This document shows, one piece after another, positions 6,901 through 15,234 of a stretch of DNA of 64,000 nt. Below the pieces are notes generated by a model. It ran no database searches. It was not told the origin of the DNA and was given only the letters and a program-made list of their open reading frames with translations. A program made the translations under genes and the position numbers. Source of the stretch: Ferrovibrio sp964218355 (GTDB lineage: Bacteria > Pseudomonadota > Alphaproteobacteria > Ferrovibrionales > Ferrovibrionaceae); the NCBI RefSeq assembly GCF_964218355.1, contig NZ_CAXPMC010000026.1, positions 1 through 64,000 on the forward strand, in the 5' to 3' direction. Position 1 is the stretch's first letter. Every line of letters starts with the position of its first letter.

Positions 6901-7437
6901 TCAGGCGGCGTTGACCGCCTTGACCGCCTCGACGGCGCTCTCCGGGTTCCAGTTCGTGTAGGCCTGGGCGCAATGCGCGGCGCAATAGGGCTTGCCCGGC
7001 AGCGCGACGTGGCTGCAGAAGCCGAAATCGGCGGTCTTCGGGTCGCCGATCGGCCATTTGCATTGCGGGCCGGATGTCGGCGTCAGCGCCGCCAGCATCG
7101 CCGGGGTCAGCGCATTGCCTTCCCGCGGTGCATGGCTGTGGCCGGTCGCCGGCGCCGTGGCGCTGCTTTCCTCGCGCACCCGCACCGGGGCGGGGCGGGG
7201 GGCCGGCGGCGCGGCGGCATGGCCGCCGCCACCGCCCGAGGGCGCCGCGGCCACCCGGGGCTGGGCCGGCTTGTCGCTGCGCATGATCGGCGAGGCCCGC
7301 TTGGCGAGCCCGATCCGGTGCGCCTTGCCGACCACCGCATTGCGGGTCATGCCCAGCGCCTTGCCGATCTGGGTGATCGACTGGCCGGAATCCCAAAGTT
7401 GCACAAGAAGTTTAACCTTCTCGTCTGTCCACACCAT
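6901..7437 (-). CDS. gcrA: GcrA family cell cycle regulator
   Basis: This 178-residue protein has the GcrA N-terminal helix-turn-helix (MVWTDEKVKLLVQLWDSGQSITQIGKALGMTRNAVVGKAHRIGL), a low-complexity Pro/Ala/Gly linker, and the conserved C-terminal Cys-rich block (QCKWPIGDP, FCSHVALPGKPYCAAHCAQAY). In Caulobacter GcrA works with sigma-70 RNA polymerase at promoters carrying CcrM-methylated GANTC sites and controls S-phase genes. The upstream intergenic region here carries four GANTC sites and DnaA-box-like sequences. A perfect 7-bp inverted repeat (ATCTAGC at 7438, GCTAGAT at 7465) lies directly before the start codon. Confidence 0.95.
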   Translation of the reverse strand: MVWTDEKVKLLVQLWDSGQSITQIGKALGMTRNAVVGKAHRIGLAKRASPIMRSDKPAQPRVAAAPSGGGGGHAAAPPAPRPAPVRVREESSATAPATGHSHAPREGNALTPAMLAALTPTSGPQCKWPIGDPKTADFGFCSHVALPGKPYCAAHCAQAYTNWNPESAVEAVKAVNAA

Positions 7438-7505
7438 ATCTAGCCCCCGTTCTTGGACTGAGACGCTAGATGGAGTAAGGCGACAAAAGCCCGCCGGGTC
7501 AACCG

Positions 7506-7587
7506 GACTCTGGCCTTTTCCACAGGAATCTTGTTTTTGCAGGCAGATTCAGGCCTGCTGGCAGCAGCCGAATCGGGATTATCCCCA
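7506..7587. promoter_or_regulatory. GANTC cluster and DnaA-box-like sites between gcrA and the PhyH-like gene
   Basis: GANTC sites occur at 7506 (GACTC), 7526 (GAATC), 7546 (GATTC) and 7570 (GAATC); the first three are exactly 20 bp apart. TTTTCCACA (7516-7524) and TTATCCCCA (7579-7587) each differ from the DnaA box TTATCCACA at one position. The cluster points to CcrM methylation and DnaA as inputs to gcrA or the divergent gene. Regulation is inferred. Confidence 0.6.
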
Positions 7588-8487
7588 ATGTCCGCCTTCC
7601 CCGACCCGTCCCATAACTGGCAGGCCGCCCTCCCGGACCCGGCGCAGTTGCGCGCCGCCTTTGCCCGCGACGGCTATGCCGTCATCCGCGGCCTGTTCGG
7701 GCCGGCGGAGGTGGCCGCGATGGCCGCCGCCTTCGACCGTTTCTGGGCCGAGGGGCTGGCGCTGCCGCGCAGCTTCCGGCACGGCAACCTGCTGTTCCGG
7801 CTGGGCAGCGACCCGCAGCTGGGGCGGATCCTGCGCATGGTGCAGTGGCCGTCCTGGCGCGATGCCCTGCTGGATGCCGTGCGGCTGGATCGCCGTTTCG
7901 CCGCCCTGCTCGGGCCGCTGATCGGGACGGATCTCAAGCAGATCATCAACCAGATGCACTGGAAGCCGCCCGGCGCCACCCGCGCCGATTTCGCCTGGCA
8001 CCAGGACAGCCGCTTCCGCCGCCCGGCCGCCGCCTTCCGCGCGCTGGCCAGCTCCTATGTGCAGACCGGCATCGCCATCGACCCCCATACCCGCGACAGC
8101 GGCGCCATGCGCATCCTGCCCGGCAGCCATCTGCGCGGCGACCTGGGCCACGATCTCGCCCTGGGCAGCGACGGGCCGGTGCTCGACCAGGGCCCGCAGG
8201 ACCGCGCGCTGGAGGCCGCCGGCCTCGATCCCGCCGCCGTCACCGACCTGACCCTGGCGCCGGGCGACGTCGCCCTGTGGTCGCCCTTCCTGGTGCATGG
8301 CTCCGGCGCCAATGTCTCGCCGCGCGACCGCCGGCTCTACATCAACGGCTATGTGACCGCGGCCAACTGCGACCGCGGCGAATGGGCCTTCCGCGGCGGC
8401 CGCCCGGTACCGCTTGGCCCGGCGCCCGTGCTGGTGCATTACGAAGAGCTGGCCGCGCGGCCGGAGCCGCATTTCCTCGACGAATGA
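7588..8487 (+). CDS. Phytanoyl-CoA dioxygenase (PhyH) family protein
   Basis: This 299-residue Fe(II)/2-oxoglutarate dioxygenase-like protein starts at ATG 7588 (MSAFPDPSHNWQ). A longer in-frame ATG at 7531 would run through the GANTC cluster and is disfavoured. The iron-binding triad is visible as HQD (in FAWHQDSRF) and the distal His (in LVHGSGAN), with the 2-oxoglutarate-binding Arg probably in RRLYINGY. The typical AFARDGYAVIRGLF opening is present. The substrate is unknown. The stop overlaps the regB start by ATGA, so the two are co-translated, an unusual link between a dioxygenase and a redox sensor. Confidence 0.85.
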   Translation: MSAFPDPSHNWQAALPDPAQLRAAFARDGYAVIRGLFGPAEVAAMAAAFDRFWAEGLALPRSFRHGNLLFRLGSDPQLGRILRMVQWPSWRDALLDAVRLDRRFAALLGPLIGTDLKQIINQMHWKPPGATRADFAWHQDSRFRRPAAAFRALASSYVQTGIAIDPHTRDSGAMRILPGSHLRGDLGHDLALGSDGPVLDQGPQDRALEAAGLDPAAVTDLTLAPGDVALWSPFLVHGSGANVSPRDRRLYINGYVTAANCDRGEWAFRGGRPVPLGPAPVLVHYEELAARPEPHFLDE

Positions 8488-9815
8488 AAACCGCACCGAT
8501 GCCCGCCATCCTTGAAACCCTGCGCGACCGCCTCGGGCCGCATCTGGGCCATGCCGACGATCCCGCCGGCCGCGTGCGCCTGCAGACCCTGGTGCTGCTG
8601 CGCTGGATCGCCATCACCGGCCAGCTGCTGGCCATCCTGTTCGTGCATTTCGGCCTCGATTTCCGGCTGCCGCTGCTGCCGGCGCTGGCGGTGGTCGGCG
8701 TCTCGGCCCTGCTCAACATCGTGCTGTTCATCGTCTATCCGATCGCCAAGCGGCTGTCGGAAGCCGGGGCCACTGGCTATCTCGCCTTCGACCTCGCGCA
8801 GCTCGGCCTGCTGCTGTACCTGACCGGCGGCGTCGACAATCCCTTTGCCGTGCTGATCCTGGTGCCGGTCACCGTGTCGGCCACCATCCTCACCCTGCGC
8901 TCGACGGTGGCGCTCAGCCTGCTGGCCTTCCTGCTGGCCGGCGTGCTGACGGTCTGGCATTTCCCGCTGCCCTGGACCCCCGGCAGCAGCCTGTCGCTGC
9001 CCGCCACCTACCAGTGGGGCACCTTCATCGCGCTGGCGCTGGGCACGCTGTTCATCGCCACCTATGCCTGGCAGGTGGCCGAGGAGGCGCGGCGGATGTC
9101 GGATGCGCTGGCGGCGACGCAGATCGCGCTGGCCCGCGAACAGCAGGTCTCGGCGCTGGGCGGCCTGGCGGCGGCGGCGGCGCATGAACTGGGCTCGCCG
9201 CTGGGCACCATCGCCGTGGTGGTCAAGGAGATCGGCCGCGACACGCCGCCCGGCCATCCGCTCGCCGAGGATATCGCGCTGCTGCAGAGCCAGGTCGAAC
9301 GCTGCCGCGAGATTCTCGCGCGGCTGTCGCGGCGGCCGGCCGCCAGCAGCGATGTCGAGGCCTTCGCCGATCTCGGCATCGCCAACCTGATCGAGACGGC
9401 GGCGCAGCCCTGGCGGCGCGAGGGCATCGGCTTCGCGGTGGCGCTGAAGGACGAGGGGCCGCCGCCCAACCTGCCGCGGCAGCCGGAAATCATCCACGGC
9501 CTCAGCAACCTGCTGCAGAATGCCATGGAATTCGCGCGCAGCCGCGTCGATGTCGAGCTGCGCTGGGACGAGCGCAGCATCCGGCTCGACATCCTCGATG
9601 ACGGGCCGGGGCTGAATGTCGACATCCTGTCGGCGCTGGGCGAACCCTATGTGACCAGCCGGCCCGATGCCGGCGGCATGGGGCTCGGCGTCTTCATCGC
9701 CATCAACCTGCTGCGGCGCAGCGGCGCCCAGGTCAGTTTCGCCAACCGCCCCGGCGGCGGCGCGCGCGCCACGGTCCGCTGGAACCGGCCTGCGACAGTG
9801 CGGCCGCGGCCATAG
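8484..9815 (+). CDS. regB: RegB/PrrB/ActS-type redox sensor histidine kinase
   Basis: This 443-residue membrane kinase has about six hydrophobic segments in residues ~30-190, the ubiquinone-binding signature GGVDNPF (about residue 114), and the H-box AAAAHELGSPLGTIAVV. A conserved Cys follows in QSQVERCREIL, the position of the redox-active cysteine of RegB, and then N (NLLQNAMEFA) and G boxes (DDGPGL, GGMGLGVFIA). In Rhodobacter RegB responds to quinone and redox state and phosphorylates RegA, which controls respiration, photosynthesis and fixation genes. It overlaps the dioxygenase gene and is followed by its cognate regulator 40 bp later. Confidence 0.93.
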   Translation: MKTAPMPAILETLRDRLGPHLGHADDPAGRVRLQTLVLLRWIAITGQLLAILFVHFGLDFRLPLLPALAVVGVSALLNIVLFIVYPIAKRLSEAGATGYLAFDLAQLGLLLYLTGGVDNPFAVLILVPVTVSATILTLRSTVALSLLAFLLAGVLTVWHFPLPWTPGSSLSLPATYQWGTFIALALGTLFIATYAWQVAEEARRMSDALAATQIALAREQQVSALGGLAAAAAHELGSPLGTIAVVVKEIGRDTPPGHPLAEDIALLQSQVERCREILARLSRRPAASSDVEAFADLGIANLIETAAQPWRREGIGFAVALKDEGPPPNLPRQPEIIHGLSNLLQNAMEFARSRVDVELRWDERSIRLDILDDGPGLNVDILSALGEPYVTSRPDAGGMGLGVFIAINLLRRSGAQVSFANRPGGGARATVRWNRPATVRPRP

Positions 9816-9855
9816 GGGTTGCGCGGCCCTGCCGGTCGGGTACATTTCCCACACG

Positions 9856-10383
9856 ATGACCGACAATTCCCTCCTGATCGTGGATGACGACGAGCCGTTG
9901 CGGATGCGACTGGCCCGGGCGATGGAAAAGCGCGGCTACCAGGTGCAGACGGCGGAAAGCGTCGCCATCGGCATCCAGATGGCGCGCGCGCGGCCGCCGG
10001 CCTATGCGGTGGTCGACCTCAAGCTCGGCGACGGCAACGGCCTCGACGTGGTCAGTGCCATCCGCCAGGCCCGCCAGGATGCCCGCGTCGTCATGCTGAC
10101 CGGCTACGGCAACATCGCCACCGCGGTTGCCGCCGTGAAGGCCGGCGCCGTCGACTACCTGCCCAAGCCGGCCGATGCCGACGATGTCGACCGCGCGCTG
10201 AAGGTGGGCAATGCCGCGCATCCGGCGCCGCCGGACGAACCGATGTCGGCGGAACGGGTGCGCTGGGAACATATCCAGCGGGTCTTCGAGCTGTGCGACC
10301 GCAACGTCTCGGAAACCGCCCGGCGGCTGAAGATGCATCGCCGCACCCTGCAGCGCATCCTCGCCAAGCGCTCGCCGCAATAG
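9856..10383 (+). CDS. regA: RegA/PrrA/ActR-type response regulator
   Basis: This 175-residue regulator starts at ATG 9856. The receiver domain covers residues ~1-120 with acidic pocket VDDDEP, phospho-acceptor Asp in YAVVDLKLGDGNG, switch Thr in VVMLTGYG and Lys in YLPKPAD. The C-terminal Fis-type helix-turn-helix NVSETARRLKMHRRTLQRIL is the near-invariant RegA DNA-recognition element. Together with RegB it forms a global redox system. Confidence 0.94.
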   Translation: MTDNSLLIVDDDEPLRMRLARAMEKRGYQVQTAESVAIGIQMARARPPAYAVVDLKLGDGNGLDVVSAIRQARQDARVVMLTGYGNIATAVAAVKAGAVDYLPKPADADDVDRALKVGNAAHPAPPDEPMSAERVRWEHIQRVFELCDRNVSETARRLKMHRRTLQRILAKRSPQ

Positions 10384-10390
10384 GCGCGCG

Positions 10391-11125
10391 ATGCGGCTGG
10401 AAGAGGCCAGGCTGCCGCCCGGGCTTCGGATCTACGCCATCGGCGACATCCATGGCCGCGCCGACCTGCTCGACCGCCTGCATGGCCTGATCGAGGCCGA
10501 CCTTGCCGCCGCGCCGCCGCCAGGCCGCTGCCTGGTGCTCTATCTCGGCGATTATGTCGACCGCGGCCCCGATTCCGCCGGGGTGCTCGACCGGCTGTGC
10601 CGGCCGCGCCAGCGCGGCGGCCTGGCCGGGATCGAGACGCTGGCGCTGCTGGGCAACCACGAGGCGATGCTGCTGGAATTCCTCGATGCGCCCTACGGCG
10701 CCTCGCTGTGGCTGGCCAATGGCGGCGATGCCACGCTGAACAGCTACCGGGTGCGGGTGCCGGCCTCCTTCGACGAGCTGCTGCTGACCCAGCGCGCCCT
10801 GCTGCGGGCGCTGCCGCGGCAGCATCACGAATTCCTCAGCGGGCTGCCGCTGCAGGCGCGGATCGGCGATTACCTGTTCGTGCATGCCGGCATCCGGCCG
10901 GGCCTGCCGCTGGACCGCCAGAGCCGCGAGCACATGATCTGGATCCGCGACCTCTTCCTCGATTCGGAGGCCGATCACGGCGCCATCGTGGTGCATGGCC
11001 ATACCATCGTGCATGCGGTCGAATGGCGTCCCAACCGCATCGGCATCGATACCGGCGCCTATACCACCGGCCACCTGACCGCCCTGGTGCTGGAGGACGG
11101 CGAGCGCCGGCTGCTGCAGACCTGA
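10391..11125 (+). CDS. PPP-family serine/threonine protein phosphatase
   Basis: This 244-residue metallophosphoesterase begins 8 nt after regA. All PPP metal-binding motifs are present in order: GDIHG (residues ~18-22), GDYVDRG, GNHE, then HAG (YLFVHAGIRPG) and HGHT. It probably dephosphorylates protein Ser/Thr, although bacterial members also act on other phosphoesters. No membrane segment or extra domain is seen. Its place next to regBA may be operonic, but a functional link is not shown. Confidence 0.88.
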   Translation: MRLEEARLPPGLRIYAIGDIHGRADLLDRLHGLIEADLAAAPPPGRCLVLYLGDYVDRGPDSAGVLDRLCRPRQRGGLAGIETLALLGNHEAMLLEFLDAPYGASLWLANGGDATLNSYRVRVPASFDELLLTQRALLRALPRQHHEFLSGLPLQARIGDYLFVHAGIRPGLPLDRQSREHMIWIRDLFLDSEADHGAIVVHGHTIVHAVEWRPNRIGIDTGAYTTGHLTALVLEDGERRLLQT

Positions 11126-11128
11126 ACC

Positions 11129-11163
11129 GCCCCTCCGGGCGGCCGCCCCGGAACGGGAGGGGC
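11129..11163. terminator. GC-rich hairpin without U-tract
   Basis: GCCCCTCC (11129-11136) pairs with GGAGGGGC (11156-11163), with further pairing inside. It lies in the 72-bp gap between the phosphatase and hldE. There is no T run, so it may be a pause or attenuator hairpin and not a full terminator. Confidence 0.4.
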
Positions 11164-11197
11164 TGGCAATCGCCGCCCCGGCGGTGTATCGAAAGCC

Positions 11198-12655
11198 ATG
11201 TCCGAATTTCCCGCCAGCCTGGTCGACTTCACCGCCGCCCGCGTGCTCGTGGTCGGCGACGTGATCCTCGACCGCTTCGTCTACGGCAGCGTGCAGCGCA
11301 TCTCGCCCGAGGCGCCGATCCCGGTGATGCAGGCCGAGCGCGAGATCGCCATGCCCGGCGGCGCCGGCAACGTGGCGCGCAACATCGCCGCTCTGGGCGG
11401 ACAGGCGACGCTGCTGGGCCTGGTCGGCGACGATACCGGCGCCGACCTGCTGAACGAGATCATGGCGGTCGAGCCCGGCATCTCCGCGCAGCTGGTGGTC
11501 GACGAGACGCGGCCGACCATCGAGAAATCCCGCTTCATCGGCAGCCGCCAGCAGCTGCTGCGGGTCGACCGCGAGGTGACGCGCGAACCGGCGGCGGCGG
11601 CGCTCGATGCCCTCGCCGCGGCGGCCGGGGTGGCGCTGCAGGATTGCGACGTGCTGGTGCTGTCGGATTACGCCAAGGGCGCCATCGCGCCGCCGGTGGT
11701 GACGGCGCTGGTCGCGGCGGCGAGGGCCGCGGGCAAGCCGGTGCTGGTCGATCCCAAGGGGCGCGACTTTTCCCGCTATCGCGGCGCCACGCTGGCGACG
11801 CCGAACCTGGCCGAGGCGATGCTGGCCAGCGGCCTGCCCTGCGGCAGCGATCTCGAGGTGATTGCCGCCGGCCGCCAGCTGCTGGCCGACAGCGGCATCG
11901 CCAATGTGCTGATCACCCGCGGCGCCGCCGGCATGACCCTGCTGCAGGCGGGCGACCATCCGCCGCTGCATCTGCCGGCCGAGGCGCGCGAGGTGTTCGA
12001 TGTCTCGGGCGCCGGCGATACCGTGGTGGCGGTGATGGCCGCGGCCCTGGCCGCCGGCCGCAGCCTGGCGCAGGCGGCCTATCTGGCCAATGTCGCCGCC
12101 GGCATCGTGGTCGGCAAGATCGGCACCGCCGTGGTGCATCCCGACGAACTGCGCGAAGGCCTGCACCGGCCCGATCCGCACAGCACCGAGGCGAAGATCG
12201 CCAGCCGCGGGCAGGCGCGCGAACGCGTCGGCCTGTGGCGGGCCAAGGGCGAGCGGATCGGCTTCACCAACGGCGTGTTCGACCTGCTGCATCCGGGCCA
12301 CCTGGCCCTGCTGGGCGAGGTGCGGGCGCAGTGCGACCGCCTGATCGTCGCCATCAATGCCGATGCCTCGGTGAAGCGCCTGAAGGGGCCGCAGCGTCCG
12401 GTGCAGGACGAACGGCATCGCGCGCTGGTGCTGGCGGCGCTCGGCATGGTCGACATGGTGGTGGTGTTCGACGAGGACACGCCGATCCCGCTGCTCGAAC
12501 TGCTGAAGCCGGACCTGCTGGTGAAGGGCGGCGATTACGGCATCGACCAGGTGGTCGGCGCCGATGTCGTGCGCGGCTACGGCGGCGAGGTGCGGGTCTC
12601 GAAGCTGGTCGAGGGTCAGAGCACCACGGCGACGATCAGCCGCCTCAGGGACTGA
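11198..12655 (+). CDS. hldE: Bifunctional heptose 7-phosphate kinase / heptose 1-phosphate adenylyltransferase
   Basis: This 485-residue fusion has both expected halves. The PfkB-type kinase domain (residues ~1-320) shows VVGDVILDRFVYG, PGGAGNVARNIAALGG and the catalytic DVSGAGDTVVAV. The cytidylyltransferase-like domain (~345-485) shows IGFTNGVFDLLHPGHLALL with HPGH, and a VEGQSTT end. HldE makes ADP-heptose for the LPS inner core, implying a Gram-negative with heptosylated LPS. It heads a rightward cluster with an FAD oxidoreductase 6 bp downstream. Confidence 0.95.
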   Translation: MSEFPASLVDFTAARVLVVGDVILDRFVYGSVQRISPEAPIPVMQAEREIAMPGGAGNVARNIAALGGQATLLGLVGDDTGADLLNEIMAVEPGISAQLVVDETRPTIEKSRFIGSRQQLLRVDREVTREPAAAALDALAAAAGVALQDCDVLVLSDYAKGAIAPPVVTALVAAARAAGKPVLVDPKGRDFSRYRGATLATPNLAEAMLASGLPCGSDLEVIAAGRQLLADSGIANVLITRGAAGMTLLQAGDHPPLHLPAEAREVFDVSGAGDTVVAVMAAALAAGRSLAQAAYLANVAAGIVVGKIGTAVVHPDELREGLHRPDPHSTEAKIASRGQARERVGLWRAKGERIGFTNGVFDLLHPGHLALLGEVRAQCDRLIVAINADASVKRLKGPQRPVQDERHRALVLAALGMVDMVVVFDEDTPIPLLELLKPDLLVKGGDYGIDQVVGADVVRGYGGEVRVSKLVEGQSTTATISRLRD

Positions 12656-12661
12656 GCGGCG

Positions 12662-13837
12662 ATGTCCGGCCCGGCCCAGGTGGATGTCGCCGTCATCGGC
12701 GGCGGAATCGCCGGCCTGTGGCTGCTGGCCCGGCTGCAGAAGGCGGGCTACAGCGCCGTGCTGCTGGAGGCCGAGGCGCTGGGCGGCGGCCAGACGCTGG
12801 CCTCGCAGGGCATCGTCCATGGCGGCCTGAAATACGCGATCAACCTGACGCTGGGCAGCGACAGCGAGGCGCTGGCCGACATGCCGGCGCGCTGGCGCGC
12901 CTGTCTCGACGGCCGCGGCGAGGTCGATCTGCACGGCCTGAAGCCGGCGGCGGAGCGGCATCTGTTCTGGGCGCGGCGCACGCTGGCCAGCCGGATGACC
13001 GGATTTTTCGGCAGCAAGCTGCTGCATGGCCGCGTCGACCGGCTGGAGGAAGCGGCCTGGCCCGCGGTGCTGCGCGATCCGGCCCATGTCGGCGCCGTCT
13101 ATGCGCTGGACGAGATGGTGCTGGATGTGCCCGCCCTGCTGCGCAGGCTGGCGGCGCCGCGCCGCGCCACGATCCGGCAGGGCCGGCCGGATCTGCGCGA
13201 GGCCGGCGCGGGCGGGGCGGTCATGCTCGGCTTTGCCGATGGCCGGCATCTGCAGGCGGGCCATGTGGTGCTGACGGCCGGTGCGGGCAACGCCCATGCC
13301 CTGGCGGCGCTCGGGCTGCCGGCAGCGATGGCGCAGCGCCGCCCGCTGCACATGCTGATGATCGGCAACGCGCCGGGGCCGCTGTGGGCCCATTGCTTCG
13401 ATGTCGGCGACAAGCCGCGGGTGACCATCACCACCCATCGCCGCGGCGATGGCAGCCTGGTCTGGTATGTCGGCGGCCAGATCGCCGAGGCCGGGGTCGC
13501 CCAGGGCGAAGCCGCGCTGGTCGCGGCGGCAAGGGCGGAATTCGCCCAGCTGCTGCCGCAGCTCGACCTGTCCGGCTGCCGCTTTGCCGGCCTGCGCGTC
13601 GACCGTGCCGAGGGCGCCACCGCCGATGGCCGCAAGCCGGACGGGCCGGTGCTGCAGCGGCAGGGCCGGGTGCTGCTGGCCTGGCCGACCAAGCTGGCAC
13701 TGGCGCCGCAGCTGGCCGACCTGGTGCTGCAGGCCCTGCCGCCGCCATCGCGCGCGCCCTTCGATCCGGCGGTGCTGGCCGCCTGGCCCGAACCGCCGGT
13801 TGCCGCCGCGCCGTGGGAGGCCGCCGCATGGCGATGA
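12662..13837 (+). CDS. FAD-dependent oxidoreductase, DAO-type
   Basis: This 391-residue flavoprotein has an N-terminal Rossmann dinucleotide motif (VAVIGGGIAGLWLLARLQKAGY) and LASQGIVHGGLKYAI, a pattern of the D-amino-acid oxidase/glycerol-3-phosphate dehydrogenase fold. Near the C-terminus LAWPTKLALAPQLAD replaces the usual second FAD motif. The substrate cannot be told. It follows hldE by 6 bp and overlaps the region of the aldo/keto reductase start, so it is probably in one operon with them. Confidence 0.75.
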   Translation: MSGPAQVDVAVIGGGIAGLWLLARLQKAGYSAVLLEAEALGGGQTLASQGIVHGGLKYAINLTLGSDSEALADMPARWRACLDGRGEVDLHGLKPAAERHLFWARRTLASRMTGFFGSKLLHGRVDRLEEAAWPAVLRDPAHVGAVYALDEMVLDVPALLRRLAAPRRATIRQGRPDLREAGAGGAVMLGFADGRHLQAGHVVLTAGAGNAHALAALGLPAAMAQRRPLHMLMIGNAPGPLWAHCFDVGDKPRVTITTHRRGDGSLVWYVGGQIAEAGVAQGEAALVAAARAEFAQLLPQLDLSGCRFAGLRVDRAEGATADGRKPDGPVLQRQGRVLLAWPTKLALAPQLADLVLQALPPPSRAPFDPAVLAAWPEPPVAAAPWEAAAWR

Positions 13838-13841
13838 GGGC

Positions 13842-14627
13842 ATGGCGATGAGGCGGATGGAGACGCGGCCGCTGGGATCGACCGGCATCGCGGTCAGCCT
13901 GCTCGGGCTCGGCACCGTGAAGATCGGCCGCAACGAGGGGGTGAAATATCCGCGCGGTTTCGACCTGCCTGACGATGCGGCAGTGGTGGCCCTGCTGGAA
14001 GAGGCGCGCACGCTGGGCATCACCCTGCTGGATACGGCGCCGGCCTATGGCGAGAGCGAACAGCGGCTCGGCCGGCTGCTGCCAGGCCGGCGCGAGGACT
14101 GGGTGATCGTCAGCAAGGCCGGCGAGTGGTTTGCCGGCGGACAATCGCGGTTCGATTTTTCGCCCGATGCCATTCAGGCCTCGGTTGAGGAAAGCCTGCG
14201 CCGCCTGCGCACCGACCATCTCGATGCCGTGCTGCTGCATTCCGATGGCGCCGACGAGGCCGGGTCCCGCTTCCTGCCGGCCGCCGAACGGCTGCAGCGG
14301 CTGAAGGCGCAGGGCAAGCTGCGTGCCACCGGCTTTTCCGGCAAGACCGCGGCCGGCGGTCTGCATCTGCTGCCCCATGTCGATCTGCTGATGGTGACGT
14401 ATAATCCGGGCCATCGTGACGAGCGGCCGGTGATCGCGGCCGCGGCGGCGGCCGGCCGCGGCGTGCTGGTGAAAAAGGCGCTGGCCAGCGGCCATCTGGC
14501 CGATCCGGCGGCGGCCCTGGCGGAAATCGCGGCGATCCCCGGCATTTCCGGGATTGTCGTGGGCACATTGTCGCGAGAAAATCTGCGGGCCAATGCCGCA
14601 GCTGTGATGCCCGCCGCCGGCCGGTAG
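13842..14627 (+). CDS. Aldo/keto reductase
   Basis: This protein of about 261 residues is an AKR-superfamily NADPH-dependent oxidoreductase with a TIM-barrel. The catalytic tetrad positions are visible: Asp and Tyr in LLDTAPAYGESE, Lys in VIVSKAGE and His in DAVLLHSDG. The C-terminal GISGIVVGTLSRENL is the cofactor-binding region. Several in-frame ATGs (13842, 13848, 13857) compete for the start; the first is annotated and the last gives METRPLGSTG. It is shorter than many AKRs, which lose the C-terminal loop in this subgroup. Confidence 0.85.
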   Translation: MAMRRMETRPLGSTGIAVSLLGLGTVKIGRNEGVKYPRGFDLPDDAAVVALLEEARTLGITLLDTAPAYGESEQRLGRLLPGRREDWVIVSKAGEWFAGGQSRFDFSPDAIQASVEESLRRLRTDHLDAVLLHSDGADEAGSRFLPAAERLQRLKAQGKLRATGFSGKTAAGGLHLLPHVDLLMVTYNPGHRDERPVIAAAAAAGRGVLVKKALASGHLADPAAALAEIAAIPGISGIVVGTLSRENLRANAAAVMPAAGR

Positions 14628-14673
14628 CGGGTACAACGGAAGGGCCGGCCGCGTGCCGGCAACGGAGACCAGG

Positions 14674-15210
14674 ATGAACCAGACAGGTCAGCAGGATTCG
14701 GGCCGGCAGGATTCAGGCCAGCAGGATTCGGACGGACAGGTTCCGGACGGGCAGGATCTGGCGCAGGACGGTCTTGCCGCCGGCGCCCAGGAGCTGCAGG
14801 CCTTCGGCTGGGAAGCCGCCGAGATCGCGCTGCCGCCCGGCAGCGGGGCATCGGGCAGCGGGGCATCGGGCAGCGGGGCCACTGCCGTCAGCGGCTTCCG
14901 CCGCGGCGATTTTGCGGTCTATGGCGCCGACGGTGTCTGGCAGGTGGTGGCGTTGCCGGCACAGCTGCTGCTCGGGCGGCTGCCGACCGCCTCGGCGGTG
15001 CGGCGCTTTGCCGCCAAATGCGTCAGCTTTCCGGCGCAGCCGAACGGCGCCGTGATCGGCACGGCGCGGCAGGCGATGCTGCAGGCGGTGGAGGAGGAAC
15101 TCTCGACCGCGCGCCATGCGGCGCAGCAGATCGAGGGCCGCATCGACGACCTGATGGCCAGCATCGACGACATCCGTGCCAAGGCGATCCTGTTCTCGCA
15201 TGACGACTGA
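14674..15210 (+). CDS. Hypothetical low-complexity protein with a coiled C-terminus
   Basis: This 178-residue protein has GGAGACCAGG before the ATG. The first ~45 residues are Gln/Asp/Gly-rich with repeated QDSG units, and residues ~57-70 are a Gly/Ser/Ala repeat (GSGASGSGASGSGA) encoded by a 15-bp repeat. A folded middle part (GFRRGDFAVYGADGVWQVVALPAQLLLGRLPTA) and a C-terminal helix (VEEELSTARHAAQQIEGRIDDLMASIDDIRAKAILF) follow. No family is recognised. It is 25 bp ahead of the cyclic-nucleotide-binding gene and probably co-transcribed with it. Confidence 0.65.
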   Translation: MNQTGQQDSGRQDSGQQDSDGQVPDGQDLAQDGLAAGAQELQAFGWEAAEIALPPGSGASGSGASGSGATAVSGFRRGDFAVYGADGVWQVVALPAQLLLGRLPTASAVRRFAAKCVSFPAQPNGAVIGTARQAMLQAVEEELSTARHAAQQIEGRIDDLMASIDDIRAKAILFSHDD

Positions 15211-15234
15211 GGCGATGAAGGAGGCGGCGACAGC

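Noticed and set aside
7531..7587. Longer start for the PhyH-like protein
   Set aside because: The extra 19 residues cover GANTC and DnaA-box-like sites and have no family match; the ATG at 7588 is preferred.
10091..14023. A 1310-residue open frame on the minus strand
   Set aside because: It lies opposite regA, the phosphatase, hldE and the FAD oxidoreductase. Composition is His/Arg/Ala/Gln-rich with no motif, a typical shadow of high-GC genes.
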